Made by a program: the position numbers and the translations under genes. Of a DNA stretch of 64,000 bases, positions 8,850 through 17,106 are shown one piece after another. Source of the DNA: Clostridium zeae (GTDB taxonomy: Bacteria; Bacillota; Clostridia; Clostridiales; Clostridiaceae); the NCBI RefSeq assembly GCF_017312485.1, contig NZ_BMBA01000007.1, positions 141,368 through 205,367 on the forward strand. Direction: 5' to 3'. The number at the start of each line of letters is the position of its first letter. The stretch's first letter is position 1. The notes under the pieces were generated by a model. The model saw only the letters and a list, made by a program, of their open reading frames with translations. It did not search any database and had not been told where the DNA came from.

Positions 8850-8889
8850 AAAAGGATTGAGTGCGTAACGACTAACTCAATCCTTTTTT
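8850..8889 (+). terminator. Intrinsic terminator after the S41 peptidase
   Basis: AAAAGGATTGAGT (8850-8862) pairs with ACTCAATCCTTTT (8875-8887), followed by T residues. Nearly the same stem recurs at 34236-34274 after the GH15 gene. Confidence 0.85.
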
Positions 8890-9029
8890 GCTGTTTAATT
8901 AAATTATAAAAAGTTAAAAAAATATATAATTAACTCCTTAAATTTTCTTACTATGGCATATATATCTTTTAGAATACAAAATATCTAATAAATTAGATAA
9001 AAAATTAAGTATTAAGGAGAATGAGATAT

Positions 9030-9797
9030 ATGAGAGAAAGAAAATATGTAAAATTCAGAGTTGATATGTATGAGGATACTAAATTTAAAATAATAGATAT
9101 GAAGCCGGAAAGAGATACAATTCATTATATATGGAATAGGCTTGTGATGCTTGCAGGAAAAGTTAATTTAGAAGGGAACTTGTTTTTTTCAAAAAACATT
9201 CCATATACAATAGAAACTCTAGCTATAGAGTTTAATAGAGATGTTGATAAAGTTAAGCGAGCCTTAGAACTTTTTATTGAGTTAGAAATGATTGAGTTAA
9301 CTGAAGATAAGATATATAGAGTGAAAAACTTTGTAAAGCATCAAAATATTAAGGTAAAAGAAATAACTAAGAATGAAAAAGTTGAAGTAAAGACTATAGA
9401 TATCCAGTTAAATAAGGCTTGTGATAATAAAGTTGATACTGCGAAGGTTGAAGAAAAAGATAATAAAGTTTTAGAGGATAAGGTTGATATCAACATGGAA
9501 AATATAGGAGAAGTAAATGAAGAAAACTTAGAAATTAGCAGTAAAGACCTTATTAAATCTAAGGATAGTGAAGTAGATAATAATAGTGATAATATAAAAG
9601 AATATAGCACTGATATATTGAAGATTAAAAATAGTAAAAGGGGAAGGCAAAAGAAGAAAAACAGTAATTCAAAAGCTGAAGTTATTGGTGAAGTATTTAC
9701 AGATGATGATACAAACGATACTAGTGGATGGATATATGAAGGAGAAAGACCTTTAGGTAAAGGTGAACTTAGTGTTGCACAATGGTCTTTTGGATGA
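9030..9797 (+). CDS. Phage replisome organizer N-terminal domain protein, stand-alone
   Basis: ATG 9030 sits 10 bases after AGGAG (9015-9019); ATG 9021 is only one base from it, so 9030 is the likelier start. Residues 1-110 (KYVKFRVDMYEDTKFKIID, then IHYIWNRLVMLAGK and IETLAIEFNRDVDKVKRAL) resemble the winged-helix domain of phage replisome organizers/DnaD-like proteins. The rest is a low-complexity charged linker rich in K, E, D and N (about 115-220) and a short C-terminal segment ending WSFG. There are no phage neighbours. Similar lone proteins occur in clostridial chromosomes; whether this one loads a helicase or acts as a regulator cannot be told. Confidence 0.65.
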   Translation: MRERKYVKFRVDMYEDTKFKIIDMKPERDTIHYIWNRLVMLAGKVNLEGNLFFSKNIPYTIETLAIEFNRDVDKVKRALELFIELEMIELTEDKIYRVKNFVKHQNIKVKEITKNEKVEVKTIDIQLNKACDNKVDTAKVEEKDNKVLEDKVDINMENIGEVNEENLEISSKDLIKSKDSEVDNNSDNIKEYSTDILKIKNSKRGRQKKKNSNSKAEVIGEVFTDDDTNDTSGWIYEGERPLGKGELSVAQWSFG

Positions 9798-9888
9798 TGG
9801 TTGTTTTAAATACAATTATGTAATAATTAAGAAAATGATTAACTTAAGCAGTTTTTGAAATTCAAGAGAACTGTAGTTATGAAAAAAG

Positions 9889-9917
9889 TTGACATAGAAA
9901 ATCATTTAAATTATCAT
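9889..9917 (+). promoter_or_regulatory. Sigma-A type promoter for arsC
   Basis: A consensus -35 TTGACA (9889-9894) is separated by exactly 17 bases from TATCAT (9912-9917), about 48 bases before the arsC start. The arsR operator lies downstream of arsC, so arsC has its own promoter. Confidence 0.7.
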
Positions 9918-9964
9918 GTGAGTATATTTAAAATAACTTAGTCTTAAAAAATGGGGGATTAATA

Positions 9965-10378
9965 ATGAAACCAAGAGTAGCGTTTATATGTGTACATAAT
10001 TCTTGTAGATCTCAGATGGCAGAAGCGTTAGGAAAAATGTTTGCTTCAGATGTATTTGAATCTTATTCAGCAGGAACTGAATTAAGACCTCAGATAAATC
10101 AAGATGCTGTGAGAATAATCAACGACTTATATAATATTGATATGAATGAAACACAAAAGTCAAAGTTACTTACTGATATACCAGAAGTAGATATTGTAGT
10201 AAAAATGGGCTGTAACGTAGTTTGTCCTTTCTTACCTTCGAAACATGAAGAAGATTGGGGATTAGATGACCCATCAGGTAAAAGTGATGAGGAATTTATT
10301 AAGACTGCAAAAGCCATTGAAGAGAAGATAAAAGATTTGCAAAGAAGAATTTTAAAGAATGAAATTAATTTAAGCTAA
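9965..10378 (+). CDS. arsC: Arsenate reductase ArsC, LMW-phosphatase (thioredoxin-coupled) type
   Basis: This 137-residue protein has the P-loop CX5R at the N-terminus (Cys9-VHNSC-Arg15), the second-shell redox cysteines Cys83 and Cys87 in MGCNVVCPFLP, and the DP loop (LDDPSGK, about 100-106) with the general-acid Asp. These are the features of arsenate reductases that use a three-cysteine relay and thioredoxin to reduce arsenate to arsenite. The spacing of the two later cysteines is shorter than in Bacillus ArsC (three residues between them here). It has its own promoter (9889) and terminator (10423) and is followed by the arsR-arsD-arsA-acr3 unit. The role is confident; a tyrosine phosphatase is less likely given the cysteines. 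Confidence 0.88.
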   Translation: MKPRVAFICVHNSCRSQMAEALGKMFASDVFESYSAGTELRPQINQDAVRIINDLYNIDMNETQKSKLLTDIPEVDIVVKMGCNVVCPFLPSKHEEDWGLDDPSGKSDEEFIKTAKAIEEKIKDLQRRILKNEINLS

Positions 10379-10422
10379 ATAGGAGATATTTAGTAGCAAA
10401 TAAGTGAATAAATATGATCTTA

Positions 10423-10446
10423 AGCCAGTGTAAACTGGCTTTTTTT
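10423..10446 (+). terminator. Intrinsic terminator after arsC
   Basis: AGCCAGT (10423-10429) pairs with ACTGGCT (10434-10440) around a 4-base loop, followed by a T run. Confidence 0.85.
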
Positions 10447-10564
10447 GTTTAGAAAAATCTTCTGTTTATTCACATTGTTTTTATCAAAGCATAGTATGTA
10501 ATATAGATTGATGCCAATGTTAATGTTAAAAATACGTTAATTTCAGAGTATGTATTGAATATAC

Positions 10565-10603
10565 ATAGATAATCATCTATATTATATATAGATGATTATC
10601 TAT
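10565..10603. promoter_or_regulatory. ArsR operator: perfect 16-bp inverted repeat
   Basis: ATAGATAATCATCTAT (10565-10580) and its exact reverse complement (10588-10603) flank a 7-base spacer. Each arm is itself nearly palindromic (AGATAATCATCT), so two ArsR dimers could bind with centres 23 bp apart. The right arm ends just before the arsR ribosome binding site (AAGGAG, 10606-10611), so bound repressor would cover the promoter or the transcript start. Confidence 0.8.
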
Positions 10604-10618
10604 ATAAGGAGTGGTAAA

Positions 10619-10942
10619 TTGAAATCTGATTATAATGAAAATGCAAAAATTATTAAAGCTCTTTCTGATGCAAATAGACTAAAAATAATTGATATTCTAT
10701 CTTGTGGAGAAAAATGTGCTTGTGATATATTAGAAAACTTTGATTTTACTCAGCCAACACTTTCTCATCATATGAAGGTTTTGATTGAGTGCGGTCTTGT
10801 AAATAGTCGAAAAGAAGGGTTATGGAGTCATTATTCTTTAAATGCTACTAACTGCAATAAACTTATGCTTTTTATTATGAATCTTATAACTGATACAGAG
10901 GATTGTATATGTAAAGATAAGTTTAAATGCGAATGTAAATAG
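10619..10942 (+). CDS. arsR: ArsR family arsenite-responsive repressor
   Basis: The start is TTG 10619, 7 bases after AAGGAG (10606-10611). An ATG at 10592 lies inside the operator and upstream of the ribosome binding site and is rejected. The 107-residue protein is a small ArsR/SmtB winged helix (LSDANRLKIIDIL, then the recognition helix FTQPTLSHHMKVL). It has the As(III)-binding cysteines in the CGEKCACDI segment (Cys29, Cys33, Cys35), like the CVC site of classic ArsR, plus a Cys-rich tail (CICKDKFKCECK) that may add a second metal site. It should repress its own operon with arsD, arsA and acr3. Confidence 0.92.
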   Translation: MKSDYNENAKIIKALSDANRLKIIDILSCGEKCACDILENFDFTQPTLSHHMKVLIECGLVNSRKEGLWSHYSLNATNCNKLMLFIMNLITDTEDCICKDKFKCECK

Positions 10943-10960
10943 GAAAAGGGGCTATATATT

Positions 10961-11308
10961 ATGAAAAAAATGATTATTTTTGATCCTGCAATGTGTTGTT
11001 CAACAGGTGTTTGTGGACCAAGTATTGATCCAGAATTATTGAGAGTATCTACTGTTTTAAATAATTTAAAGAGCAGGGGTATTGTAGTTGAAAGGTTTAA
11101 CTTAACTAACAATCCTCAGGCATTTGTAGATAATAAAGTTATTAATCAATTACTAAATAGTGAAGGAATAGAATGCTTGCCTGTAACTATTGTTGATGGA
11201 GAAGTAGTTAAAACTGCAAAGTATCCCACTAATGAGGAGTTTTGTTCTTTTCTTGAGATTCCTGAAAGTTATCTAAAGCTACAAATTAAGAAAAAAACAA
11301 ATAGTTGA
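10961..11308 (+). CDS. arsD: ArsD arsenite metallochaperone
   Basis: The 115-residue protein starts MKKMIIFDPAMCCSTGVCG, with Cys12, Cys13 and Cys18 at exactly the positions known in ArsD to bind As(III)/Sb(III) and hand it to ArsA. The C-terminal vicinal Cys pairs of plasmid R773 ArsD are absent, as in many short homologues. It lies between arsR and arsA, with 18- and 36-base gaps. The residues and the context agree. Confidence 0.93.
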   Translation: MKKMIIFDPAMCCSTGVCGPSIDPELLRVSTVLNNLKSRGIVVERFNLTNNPQAFVDNKVINQLLNSEGIECLPVTIVDGEVVKTAKYPTNEEFCSFLEIPESYLKLQIKKKTNS

Positions 11309-11344
11309 GGACAAATGCTATTAATAAAGGAAGGATGGTCAAGA

Positions 11345-13087
11345 ATGGAACAGTTATTTAATCCAAATAAAATAGAATTGACTAAATATTTATTCTTTAC
11401 TGGAAAAGGTGGAGTTGGAAAAACCTCAACTGCTTGTGCTACTGCAATGACTTTAGCTGACAAGGGAAAAAGAATCATGTTAGTGAGTACAGATCCTGCT
11501 TCAAATCTGCAGGATGTATTTAACACAGAGCTAAACAATAAAGGAGTTAAAATAGAAGAAGTACCAAATCTTAAAGTTGCTAATTTTGATCCTATAGAAG
11601 CTGCTAATGAATATAAGGAAAGTGTTGTTGGTCCATATAGAGGAAAACTTCCCGAAGTTGTTATTAAAAATATGGAAGAACAGCTTTCAGGTTCATGTAC
11701 AGTTGAAATTGCAGCTTTTAATGAGTTTACTAACTTTATAACTGACAAAAATATTCAAAAAGAATTTGATCATATAATTTTTGATACAGCCCCTACGGGT
11801 CATACTTTAAGAATGCTTCAATTGCCTTCAGCCTGGAGTAACTTTATAAGTGAAAGTACTCATGGAGCATCTTGTCTTGGGCAACTGGCAGGACTTGAAG
11901 ATAAAAAGGAAGTTTATAAGAATGCAGTGAGAACACTAGCTGATGGAGGTGCAACTACACTTGTTTTAGTATCAAGACCAGAGATTACTCCATTAAAAGA
12001 AGCTGAAAGAGCTTCCCTTGAACTTAGAGAAATTGGGGTTAACAATCAGATTTTAATTATAAATGGAATCCTTAAGAATGTGGATGATGAATTATCAAAA
12101 AGTCTTTATAATAAGCATCAAAAAGCTCTTAAGGATATTCCAGAAAGCCTAAGAAGTCTTAAAACTTTTCAAATTCCACTAAGACCATACAATATTACAG
12201 GTCTAGCAAATGTAAGAGCATTTTTGATAGAAGATAATTTTACGATGAGTAACGAAGAACTGAAGATTAATAACATGTTAGCTTTAAAAGATATTGTTAA
12301 TGATTTATATACTTCAAATAAAAAAGTCATATTTACAATGGGAAAGGGCGGAGTAGGAAAGACAACTATAGCAGCTGCTATTGCATTAGGATTAGCCAAG
12401 AAAGGCAAAAAAGTTCACCTTACCACTACTGATCCAGCAGCTCATTTGAAGTTTGTTTTAGATGAAGGGCAAGGAATTTCCTTTAGTAACATAGATGAAA
12501 AGAAAGAACTTGAAAAGTATAAAGAAGAAGTATTAAGTAAAGCTAGAGAAACCATGTCTGAGGAAGATATTGAATATATAGAAGAAGACTTAAGATCTCC
12601 ATGTACTCAAGAAATTGCTGTTTTTAGAGCTTTTGCCGAAATAGTTGAAAAGTCAGAAGATGAAGTGGTTGTAATAGATACTGCTCCAACAGGTCATACA
12701 TTGTTACTTTTAGATTCCACAGAAAGCTATAACAAGGAAATATCCCGTTCACAAGGAGATACTCCAGAGTCAGTTAAAAAACTTTTACCAAAGCTAAAGA
12801 ATTCAAAGGAAACAGAAGTTGTAATTGTAACTTTGGCAGAAACTACACCAGTTTATGAAGCAATGAGACTTGATGAAGACTTGAAGCGTGCCGGAATAAG
12901 CAGCAAATGGTGGGCTATTAATTCAAGTTTGTATGTTACAAATACAACAAATGCTATTTTAAAAGCAAAAGCTAGCAATGAAATACCTTGGATTAATAAA
13001 GTGAATGAAATATCTAATGGTAACTTTGCAGTTATAGAATGGAAGTCAGAGGAAATCAAGGGTGAGAAGCTTAATGAACTTTTATAA
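11345..13087 (+). CDS. arsA: ArsA arsenite-stimulated ATPase, two-domain
   Basis: ATG 11345 follows AAAGGAAGG (11327-11335) by 9 bases; ATG 11315 lies upstream of this site and is not used. The 580-residue protein is two fused ATPase halves: P-loop GKGGVGKT at 20-27 and again near 332-339, with DTAPTGHTL in both halves. Cys118, Cys177 and Cys420 correspond to the metalloid-binding cysteines 113/172/422 of E. coli ArsA. ArsA powers arsenite efflux through ArsB or Acr3 and receives As(III) from ArsD. It sits between arsD and acr3 in one operon. Confidence 0.94.
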   Translation: MEQLFNPNKIELTKYLFFTGKGGVGKTSTACATAMTLADKGKRIMLVSTDPASNLQDVFNTELNNKGVKIEEVPNLKVANFDPIEAANEYKESVVGPYRGKLPEVVIKNMEEQLSGSCTVEIAAFNEFTNFITDKNIQKEFDHIIFDTAPTGHTLRMLQLPSAWSNFISESTHGASCLGQLAGLEDKKEVYKNAVRTLADGGATTLVLVSRPEITPLKEAERASLELREIGVNNQILIINGILKNVDDELSKSLYNKHQKALKDIPESLRSLKTFQIPLRPYNITGLANVRAFLIEDNFTMSNEELKINNMLALKDIVNDLYTSNKKVIFTMGKGGVGKTTIAAAIALGLAKKGKKVHLTTTDPAAHLKFVLDEGQGISFSNIDEKKELEKYKEEVLSKARETMSEEDIEYIEEDLRSPCTQEIAVFRAFAEIVEKSEDEVVVIDTAPTGHTLLLLDSTESYNKEISRSQGDTPESVKKLLPKLKNSKETEVVIVTLAETTPVYEAMRLDEDLKRAGISSKWWAINSSLYVTNTTNAILKAKASNEIPWINKVNEISNGNFAVIEWKSEEIKGEKLNELL

Positions 13088-13112
13088 TAAGGAACTGTTA
13101 AAGCACAGGGTT

Positions 13113-13166
13113 GAAATTAAATGGAAAGCAATCTGATGCATTAATGAGCTTAAGTAAAAATAATCT
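13113..13166 (+). repeat. Family B half element (degenerate)
   Basis: The segment beginning GAAATTAAATGG and continuing through GATGCATTAATGAGCTTA matches one arm of the long inverted repeat at 45218-45413. It lies between arsA and acr3, just before the acr3 ribosome binding site. It has diverged at its 3' part. Confidence 0.5.
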
Positions 13167-13183
13167 TTTAAGGGGGATTTTAT

Positions 13184-14227
13184 TTGAAAAGTAAATCAAG
13201 ACTTTCATTACTTGATAGATATCTTACATTATGGATTTTTCTAGCTATGGCCTTAGGGATTACCTTAGGCTGGGCAGCACCAGGGTTATCAAAAGCGTTA
13301 TCAAATTTATCTGTGGGGAGTACATCAATACCTATTGCGGTTGGATTAATTGTTATGATGTATCCACCACTAGCAAAGGTAAATTATAAAGAACTAGGGA
13401 AAGTATTTAAAAATCCAAAAGTATTAGGCTTATCTTTAGTGCAAAATTGGGTTATAGGACCTGTGTTGATGTTCATACTTGCTATGGTTTTTCTAAGATC
13501 AGATTCAGCTTTAATGACTGGATTAATACTGATAGGACTTGCAAGATGTATAGCAATGGTTATAGTTTGGAATAGTTTAGCTGATGGGGACAGTGAATAT
13601 GCAGCGGCTCTAGTTGCCTTTAACTCAATCTTTCAGGTCATCTTCTATTCAGTTTTTACCTATATATTTGTTACTGTATTGCCGCCAGTATTTGGACTCA
13701 CTGGGTACAAAGTTAATATCTCTATGGGTGAAGTTGCTAAATCTGTGGCGGTTTATCTAGGAATTCCTTTTGCATTAGGAATGCTAACTAGATTAATTTT
13801 AGAACCAATGATGGGAACAGAATGGTATACAAAGAAGTTCATACCTAAAATTAGCCCGTTAGCATTAATTGCGTTATTATTTACAATCATAGTTATGTTT
13901 ACTTATAAAGGACAGTATATTGTACAGCTTCCATTAGAAGTTGTAAAAGTAGCAATTCCACTTTTAATATACTTTGTTATTATGTTTTCTGTATCCTTCT
14001 ATATAAGCTATAGATCTGGTATTGATTATAAGAAAACTACAACTTTGGCTTTTACAGCTGCAAGTAACAACTTTGAACTTGCTATTGCGGTTGCAGTTGC
14101 TGTATTTGGCATAGAGTCAAAAGAAGCCTTTACAGCAGTTATAGGCCCACTAGTTGAAGTGCCGGTAATGATAGGCCTTGTTAATGTTGCTTTGTATTGG
14201 AGAAAAAAGTATTTCCTTAAGAAATAA
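13184..14227 (+). CDS. acr3: Arsenite efflux permease, ACR3 family
   Basis: The start is TTG 13184, preceded by AAGGGGG. The 347-residue protein has about ten membrane segments and ACR3 hallmarks: [17 protein letters not shown] at the N-terminus, MMYPPLAKV, the conserved Cys122 in [18 protein letters not shown], and [18 protein letters not shown] with the conserved Glu. ACR3 exports As(III) using the proton gradient; with ArsA present, an ATP-driven complex is possible. It is the last gene of the arsR-D-A unit, though a family B half repeat lies in the 96-base gap before it. Confidence 0.93.
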   Translation: MKSKSRLSLLDRYLTLWIFLAMALGITLGWAAPGLSKALSNLSVGSTSIPIAVGLIVMMYPPLAKVNYKELGKVFKNPKVLGLSLVQNWVIGPVLMFILAMVFLRSDSALMTGLILIGLARCIAMVIVWNSLADGDSEYAAALVAFNSIFQVIFYSVFTYIFVTVLPPVFGLTGYKVNISMGEVAKSVAVYLGIPFALGMLTRLILEPMMGTEWYTKKFIPKISPLALIALLFTIIVMFTYKGQYIVQLPLEVVKVAIPLLIYFVIMFSVSFYISYRSGIDYKKTTTLAFTAASNNFELAIAVAVAVFGIESKEAFTAVIGPLVEVPVMIGLVNVALYWRKKYFLKK

Positions 14228-14290
14228 GTTAATTGTTGATGTTTTATATAGTATTTGATATAATTTAATTAAATAAATATAACTAGATTC

Positions 14291-14371
14291 GGTTGGGTAA
14301 ATTATAAGATTTACTTTCAAGCACGTAGTTTCTGGGGTGGGAAGCTTTTTTTAAGCTTTTCACTCTTTTTT
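14291..14371 (+). promoter_or_regulatory. Structured leader with terminator ahead of nhaA (candidate riboswitch)
   Basis: A compact folded region precedes a strong terminator. GTAAAT (14297-14302) pairs with ATTTAC (14309-14314), then a linker containing GCACGTAGTTTCTGGGG, then an 11-bp hairpin (14337-14347 with 14353-14363) followed by TCTTTTTT. It lies 110 bases downstream of acr3 and about 90 bases before nhaA, so it may end the acr3 transcript or act as an expression platform controlling nhaA. NhaA genes are known targets of cation-sensing riboswitches, but I cannot match this to a consensus. Confidence 0.4.
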
Positions 14372-14463
14372 ATTTGTGTAGAAATTAAAGGATTAAGATT
14401 GATTACTAATATGGAAGTTCTATAGTACAGCTGATTAAAATAATAAATGAAAGGAGATTAAAT

Positions 14464-15681
14464 ATGCGAAATATAAAAAATGATACACAGTATAACTTAT
14501 TTTTAAACTTTTTTAGAAGTGAATCTTCTAGTGGAGTAATATTGTTAATTTGTTCTGCAGTTGCGATACTTTTAGTAAACTCTGGTTTTGCTCCGATTTA
14601 TAATGAAGTATTACATAAGCATATTACAATTGGATATAAAGAAATTTCTATAACTATGCCTATTTCACATTGGGTCAATGATGGGCTAATGGCAGTATTT
14701 TTCTTTGTGGTAGGTATGGAGATCAAGAAAGAAGTTTTAGTTGGAGAACTCAAATCTATAAGAACAACCATATTGCCAATCGTTGCTGCTATTTTTGGAA
14801 TGATTGTCCCAGCTGGTATTTATGCATTATGTAACTATAATCAACTAACTATCAATGGATTTGGAATACCAATGGCAACAGATATAGCGTTTGCTTTGGG
14901 GGTAATATCTTTAGTTGGGAAAAAAGCTCCTAAGGGAATTATTGTTTTTCTTACAGCCTTAGCAATAGTTGATGATTTGGGAGCTATTATTGTAATCGCA
15001 ATATTTTATAGTACTGAAATATCGTGGATGTATCTTTTGATAAGTTTAGTTATATTTATATTGCTTTTGATAGTCAATAAGCTTAAGGTTAAGTCAGTAT
15101 TTGTTTTTCTTATACTGGGGATGGTATTATGGTTTACAATGTTAAAATCAGGCATTCATGCTACCTTTGCAGGGGTGTTACTTGGAATGACGATACCTGG
15201 TTCAAAAGATCAAGAAAAATTTAAAAAATCAATGCTAAACAAACTTGAAAGCATAGTAGCTCCATGGTCCTCTTACTTCATTATGCCAATATTTGCACTG
15301 GCTAATGCTGCGGTAGTTATAAATTATAGTAGTCTTTCAACTATTATGGTTACACCAGTTAGTATTGGAATAATATTAGGACTTGTTATAGGAAAGCAAT
15401 TAGGTATATTTCTAATTTCTGTGTTATTAATAAAGTTTAAAATTGCTCAACTACCTTCGGAAGTAAATATAAAACATCTATATGGAGCAAGTGTTCTTGG
15501 AGGAATAGGATTTACAATGTCAATATTTGTTTCATCATTATCATTTACAGATGAAGAAGTATTAGCTACAGCAAAAATGAGTATAATGGTAGCATCGATT
15601 TTATCTGCTATATTTGGGTTAATAGTTTTTAAATTAATTAAAATTAAGGAAGATAAAACAACACAGATTAAGACTAATTAA
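14464..15681 (+). CDS. nhaA: Na+/H+ antiporter NhaA
   Basis: The 405-residue protein has about twelve membrane segments and NhaA motifs: HWVNDGLMAVFFFVVGMEIK near residues 60-80, ATDIAFALG with Asp140, and IVDDLGAI with Asp170-Asp171, the equivalents of E. coli Asp133 and Asp163/164 that bind and exchange ions. NhaA exports sodium or lithium in exchange for protons across the cytoplasmic membrane. The ATG is preceded by AAAGGAG. It is bounded by the leader terminator upstream and a strong terminator at 15701, so it is a single-gene unit inside the arsenic region. Confidence 0.93.
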   Translation: MRNIKNDTQYNLFLNFFRSESSSGVILLICSAVAILLVNSGFAPIYNEVLHKHITIGYKEISITMPISHWVNDGLMAVFFFVVGMEIKKEVLVGELKSIRTTILPIVAAIFGMIVPAGIYALCNYNQLTINGFGIPMATDIAFALGVISLVGKKAPKGIIVFLTALAIVDDLGAIIVIAIFYSTEISWMYLLISLVIFILLLIVNKLKVKSVFVFLILGMVLWFTMLKSGIHATFAGVLLGMTIPGSKDQEKFKKSMLNKLESIVAPWSSYFIMPIFALANAAVVINYSSLSTIMVTPVSIGIILGLVIGKQLGIFLISVLLIKFKIAQLPSEVNIKHLYGASVLGGIGFTMSIFVSSLSFTDEEVLATAKMSIMVASILSAIFGLIVFKLIKIKEDKTTQIKTN

Positions 15682-15700
15682 AATTTACTTCAAAGACTTT

Positions 15701-15727
15701 AGCCCTCTCATTATGAGAGGGCTTTTT
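15701..15727 (+). terminator. Intrinsic terminator after nhaA
   Basis: AGCCCTCTCA (15701-15710), loop TTA, perfect complement 15714-15723, then TTTT. Almost identical to the terminator at 17630-17657. Confidence 0.9.
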
Positions 15728-15919
15728 ATGATTTGGCTATATTGAAAAATGATGCAAAAATATCAAGGGAATAATACTATTAGACATATTAATCCATATG
15801 TAGTAAGAGTTATATAGAATTACTATTAACATAAATAACAAAGTAATAAATATTTTCAATAAAAATAGTTGTATAATCGAATTATTGCATATTAGAATAA
15901 TTGTAGGAGGTAATTGGAA

Positions 15920-16366
15920 ATGAATTTTATAGATGATGCAAAACAATTAAGAGAGTTAATTAGGGGGCTTGAAAGAAAGCTTGGTATATTAGAAGATAAT
16001 GGCTTTTCGTGCTGTGGTATAACTATATCTCAATGCCATGCTTTGGTAGAGATAGGTCGTGCAAAGAGTATTTCATTAAATCAATTAGCAGAATTATTAA
16101 ACTTAGAAAACAGTACTATGAGTAGAACAGTAAATAATCTCGTTTCAAACGATTTAGCTAAGAGAGATATTGATCCACAAGACAGGAGATATGTAACCAT
16201 ATCGCTTACAGATAATGGACAGAAGGTTTATGAAGGAATTGAAAAAGATATGAATCTATACTTCAAGAAAATCTATAATGCAATTCCACAAGATAAGAAG
16301 CAGCAAGTGTTAGAAAGCGTTGAAATACTTCTTAAAGCCATAGATGAAAGTGATTGTTGCAAATAA
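15920..16366 (+). CDS. MarR family transcriptional regulator with Cys pair
   Basis: ATG 15920 is 9 bases after AGGAGG (15905-15910); TTG 15914 is only 3 bases away and less likely. The 148-residue protein has a MarR winged helix: ISLNQLAELLNLENSTMSRTVNNL (about 54-77) and the wing DRRYVTISLT. Unusual cysteines sit before the DNA-binding domain (FSCCGIT, about 29-35) and at the end (DCCK), which could make it a thiol or metalloid sensor. It is the first gene of an operon with a methyltransferase and an acetyltransferase, next to the ars genes. The ligand is not known. Confidence 0.82.
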   Translation: MNFIDDAKQLRELIRGLERKLGILEDNGFSCCGITISQCHALVEIGRAKSISLNQLAELLNLENSTMSRTVNNLVSNDLAKRDIDPQDRRYVTISLTDNGQKVYEGIEKDMNLYFKKIYNAIPQDKKQQVLESVEILLKAIDESDCCK

Positions 16367-16382
16367 TAAGGGAGGTTTTTAT

Positions 16383-17012
16383 ATGGAGATTGATAGTAAA
16401 GGTTATTTTCAAGAAGTAGCTAATCAATGGGATACTCTAAGACAAGATTTTTTTAATGAAGAAGTTAGAGATAAGGCTTATGAAGTTGCAAAAGTAAAAG
16501 AAGGTGAACTTGCAGCAGATATTGGCGCAGGAACTGGTTTTATTACTGAAGGATTACTCAAAAAAGGACTAAAGGTTATAGCAGTTGATAGATCTCAGGA
16601 AATGCTTGAACAAATGAAGCAAAAGTTTAGTTCTTTTGAAGTAGTAGAATATCGTCAAGGTGAGGCAGAATGTTTACCAATTGAAGATGGAGCTGTTGAC
16701 TATACTATGGCAAATATGTATTTACATCATGTGGAAGATCCTTTAGTTGCAATAAAAGAAATGGCTAGAGTTATAAAGTCAGGTGGAAAACTTGTGATTA
16801 CAGATTTAGATGAACACAAATTTGAATTTTTAAAAACAGAGCATCATGATAGATGGATGGGATTTGATAGGAAAGATATAGAAGACTGGTTTTTAAAAGC
16901 AGGTTTAAAAAATGTAGTAGTGGATTGTGTTGGTGGAAACTGTTGTGCTACTTCAAGTTGTGGCTGTGAGAAGGCTGACATTAGCATTTTTATTGCCTAT
17001 GGTGAAAAATAA
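16383..17012 (+). CDS. Class I SAM-dependent methyltransferase with Cys-rich C-terminus
   Basis: ATG 16383 follows GGGAGG (16370-16375); an in-frame ATG at 16344 lies inside marR and before this site. The 210-residue protein has the SAM-binding motif ADIGAGTGF (about 41-49), the acidic VDRS after beta-2, and a methyltransferase domain of the UbiE/type 11 kind. The C-terminal part has a dense cysteine cluster (CVGGNCC then SSCGCEKAD). It is not a canonical ArsM, which is longer with differently placed cysteines, but the cysteines and the context between a Cys-bearing MarR and the ars genes suggest a metal, metalloid or thiol substrate. That is inference. Confidence 0.78.
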   Translation: MEIDSKGYFQEVANQWDTLRQDFFNEEVRDKAYEVAKVKEGELAADIGAGTGFITEGLLKKGLKVIAVDRSQEMLEQMKQKFSSFEVVEYRQGEAECLPIEDGAVDYTMANMYLHHVEDPLVAIKEMARVIKSGGKLVITDLDEHKFEFLKTEHHDRWMGFDRKDIEDWFLKAGLKNVVVDCVGGNCCATSSCGCEKADISIFIAYGEK

Positions 17013-17106
17013 CTAGTTATTAGAATAATATAGATTAAAATTGGGGGATATAAGCAAACAACCTCAAACCTTAACAAATATATGTTTATTAGAAAGGAGA
17101 GTGCAA

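Noticed and set aside
9030..9797. A prophage around the replisome-organizer-like gene
   Set aside because: Neighbours are a protease and arsC; no integrase, portal, terminase or attachment-site duplication was seen.
11269..11748. A 159-codon minus-strand frame over the start of arsA
   Set aside because: It is antisense to the conserved P-loop region of ArsA; no family features and no upstream ribosome binding site.
16383..17012. Calling the methyltransferase arsM outright
   Set aside because: It is shorter than ArsM, and its cysteines cluster at the C-terminus, unlike the separated cysteines of characterised ArsM proteins.
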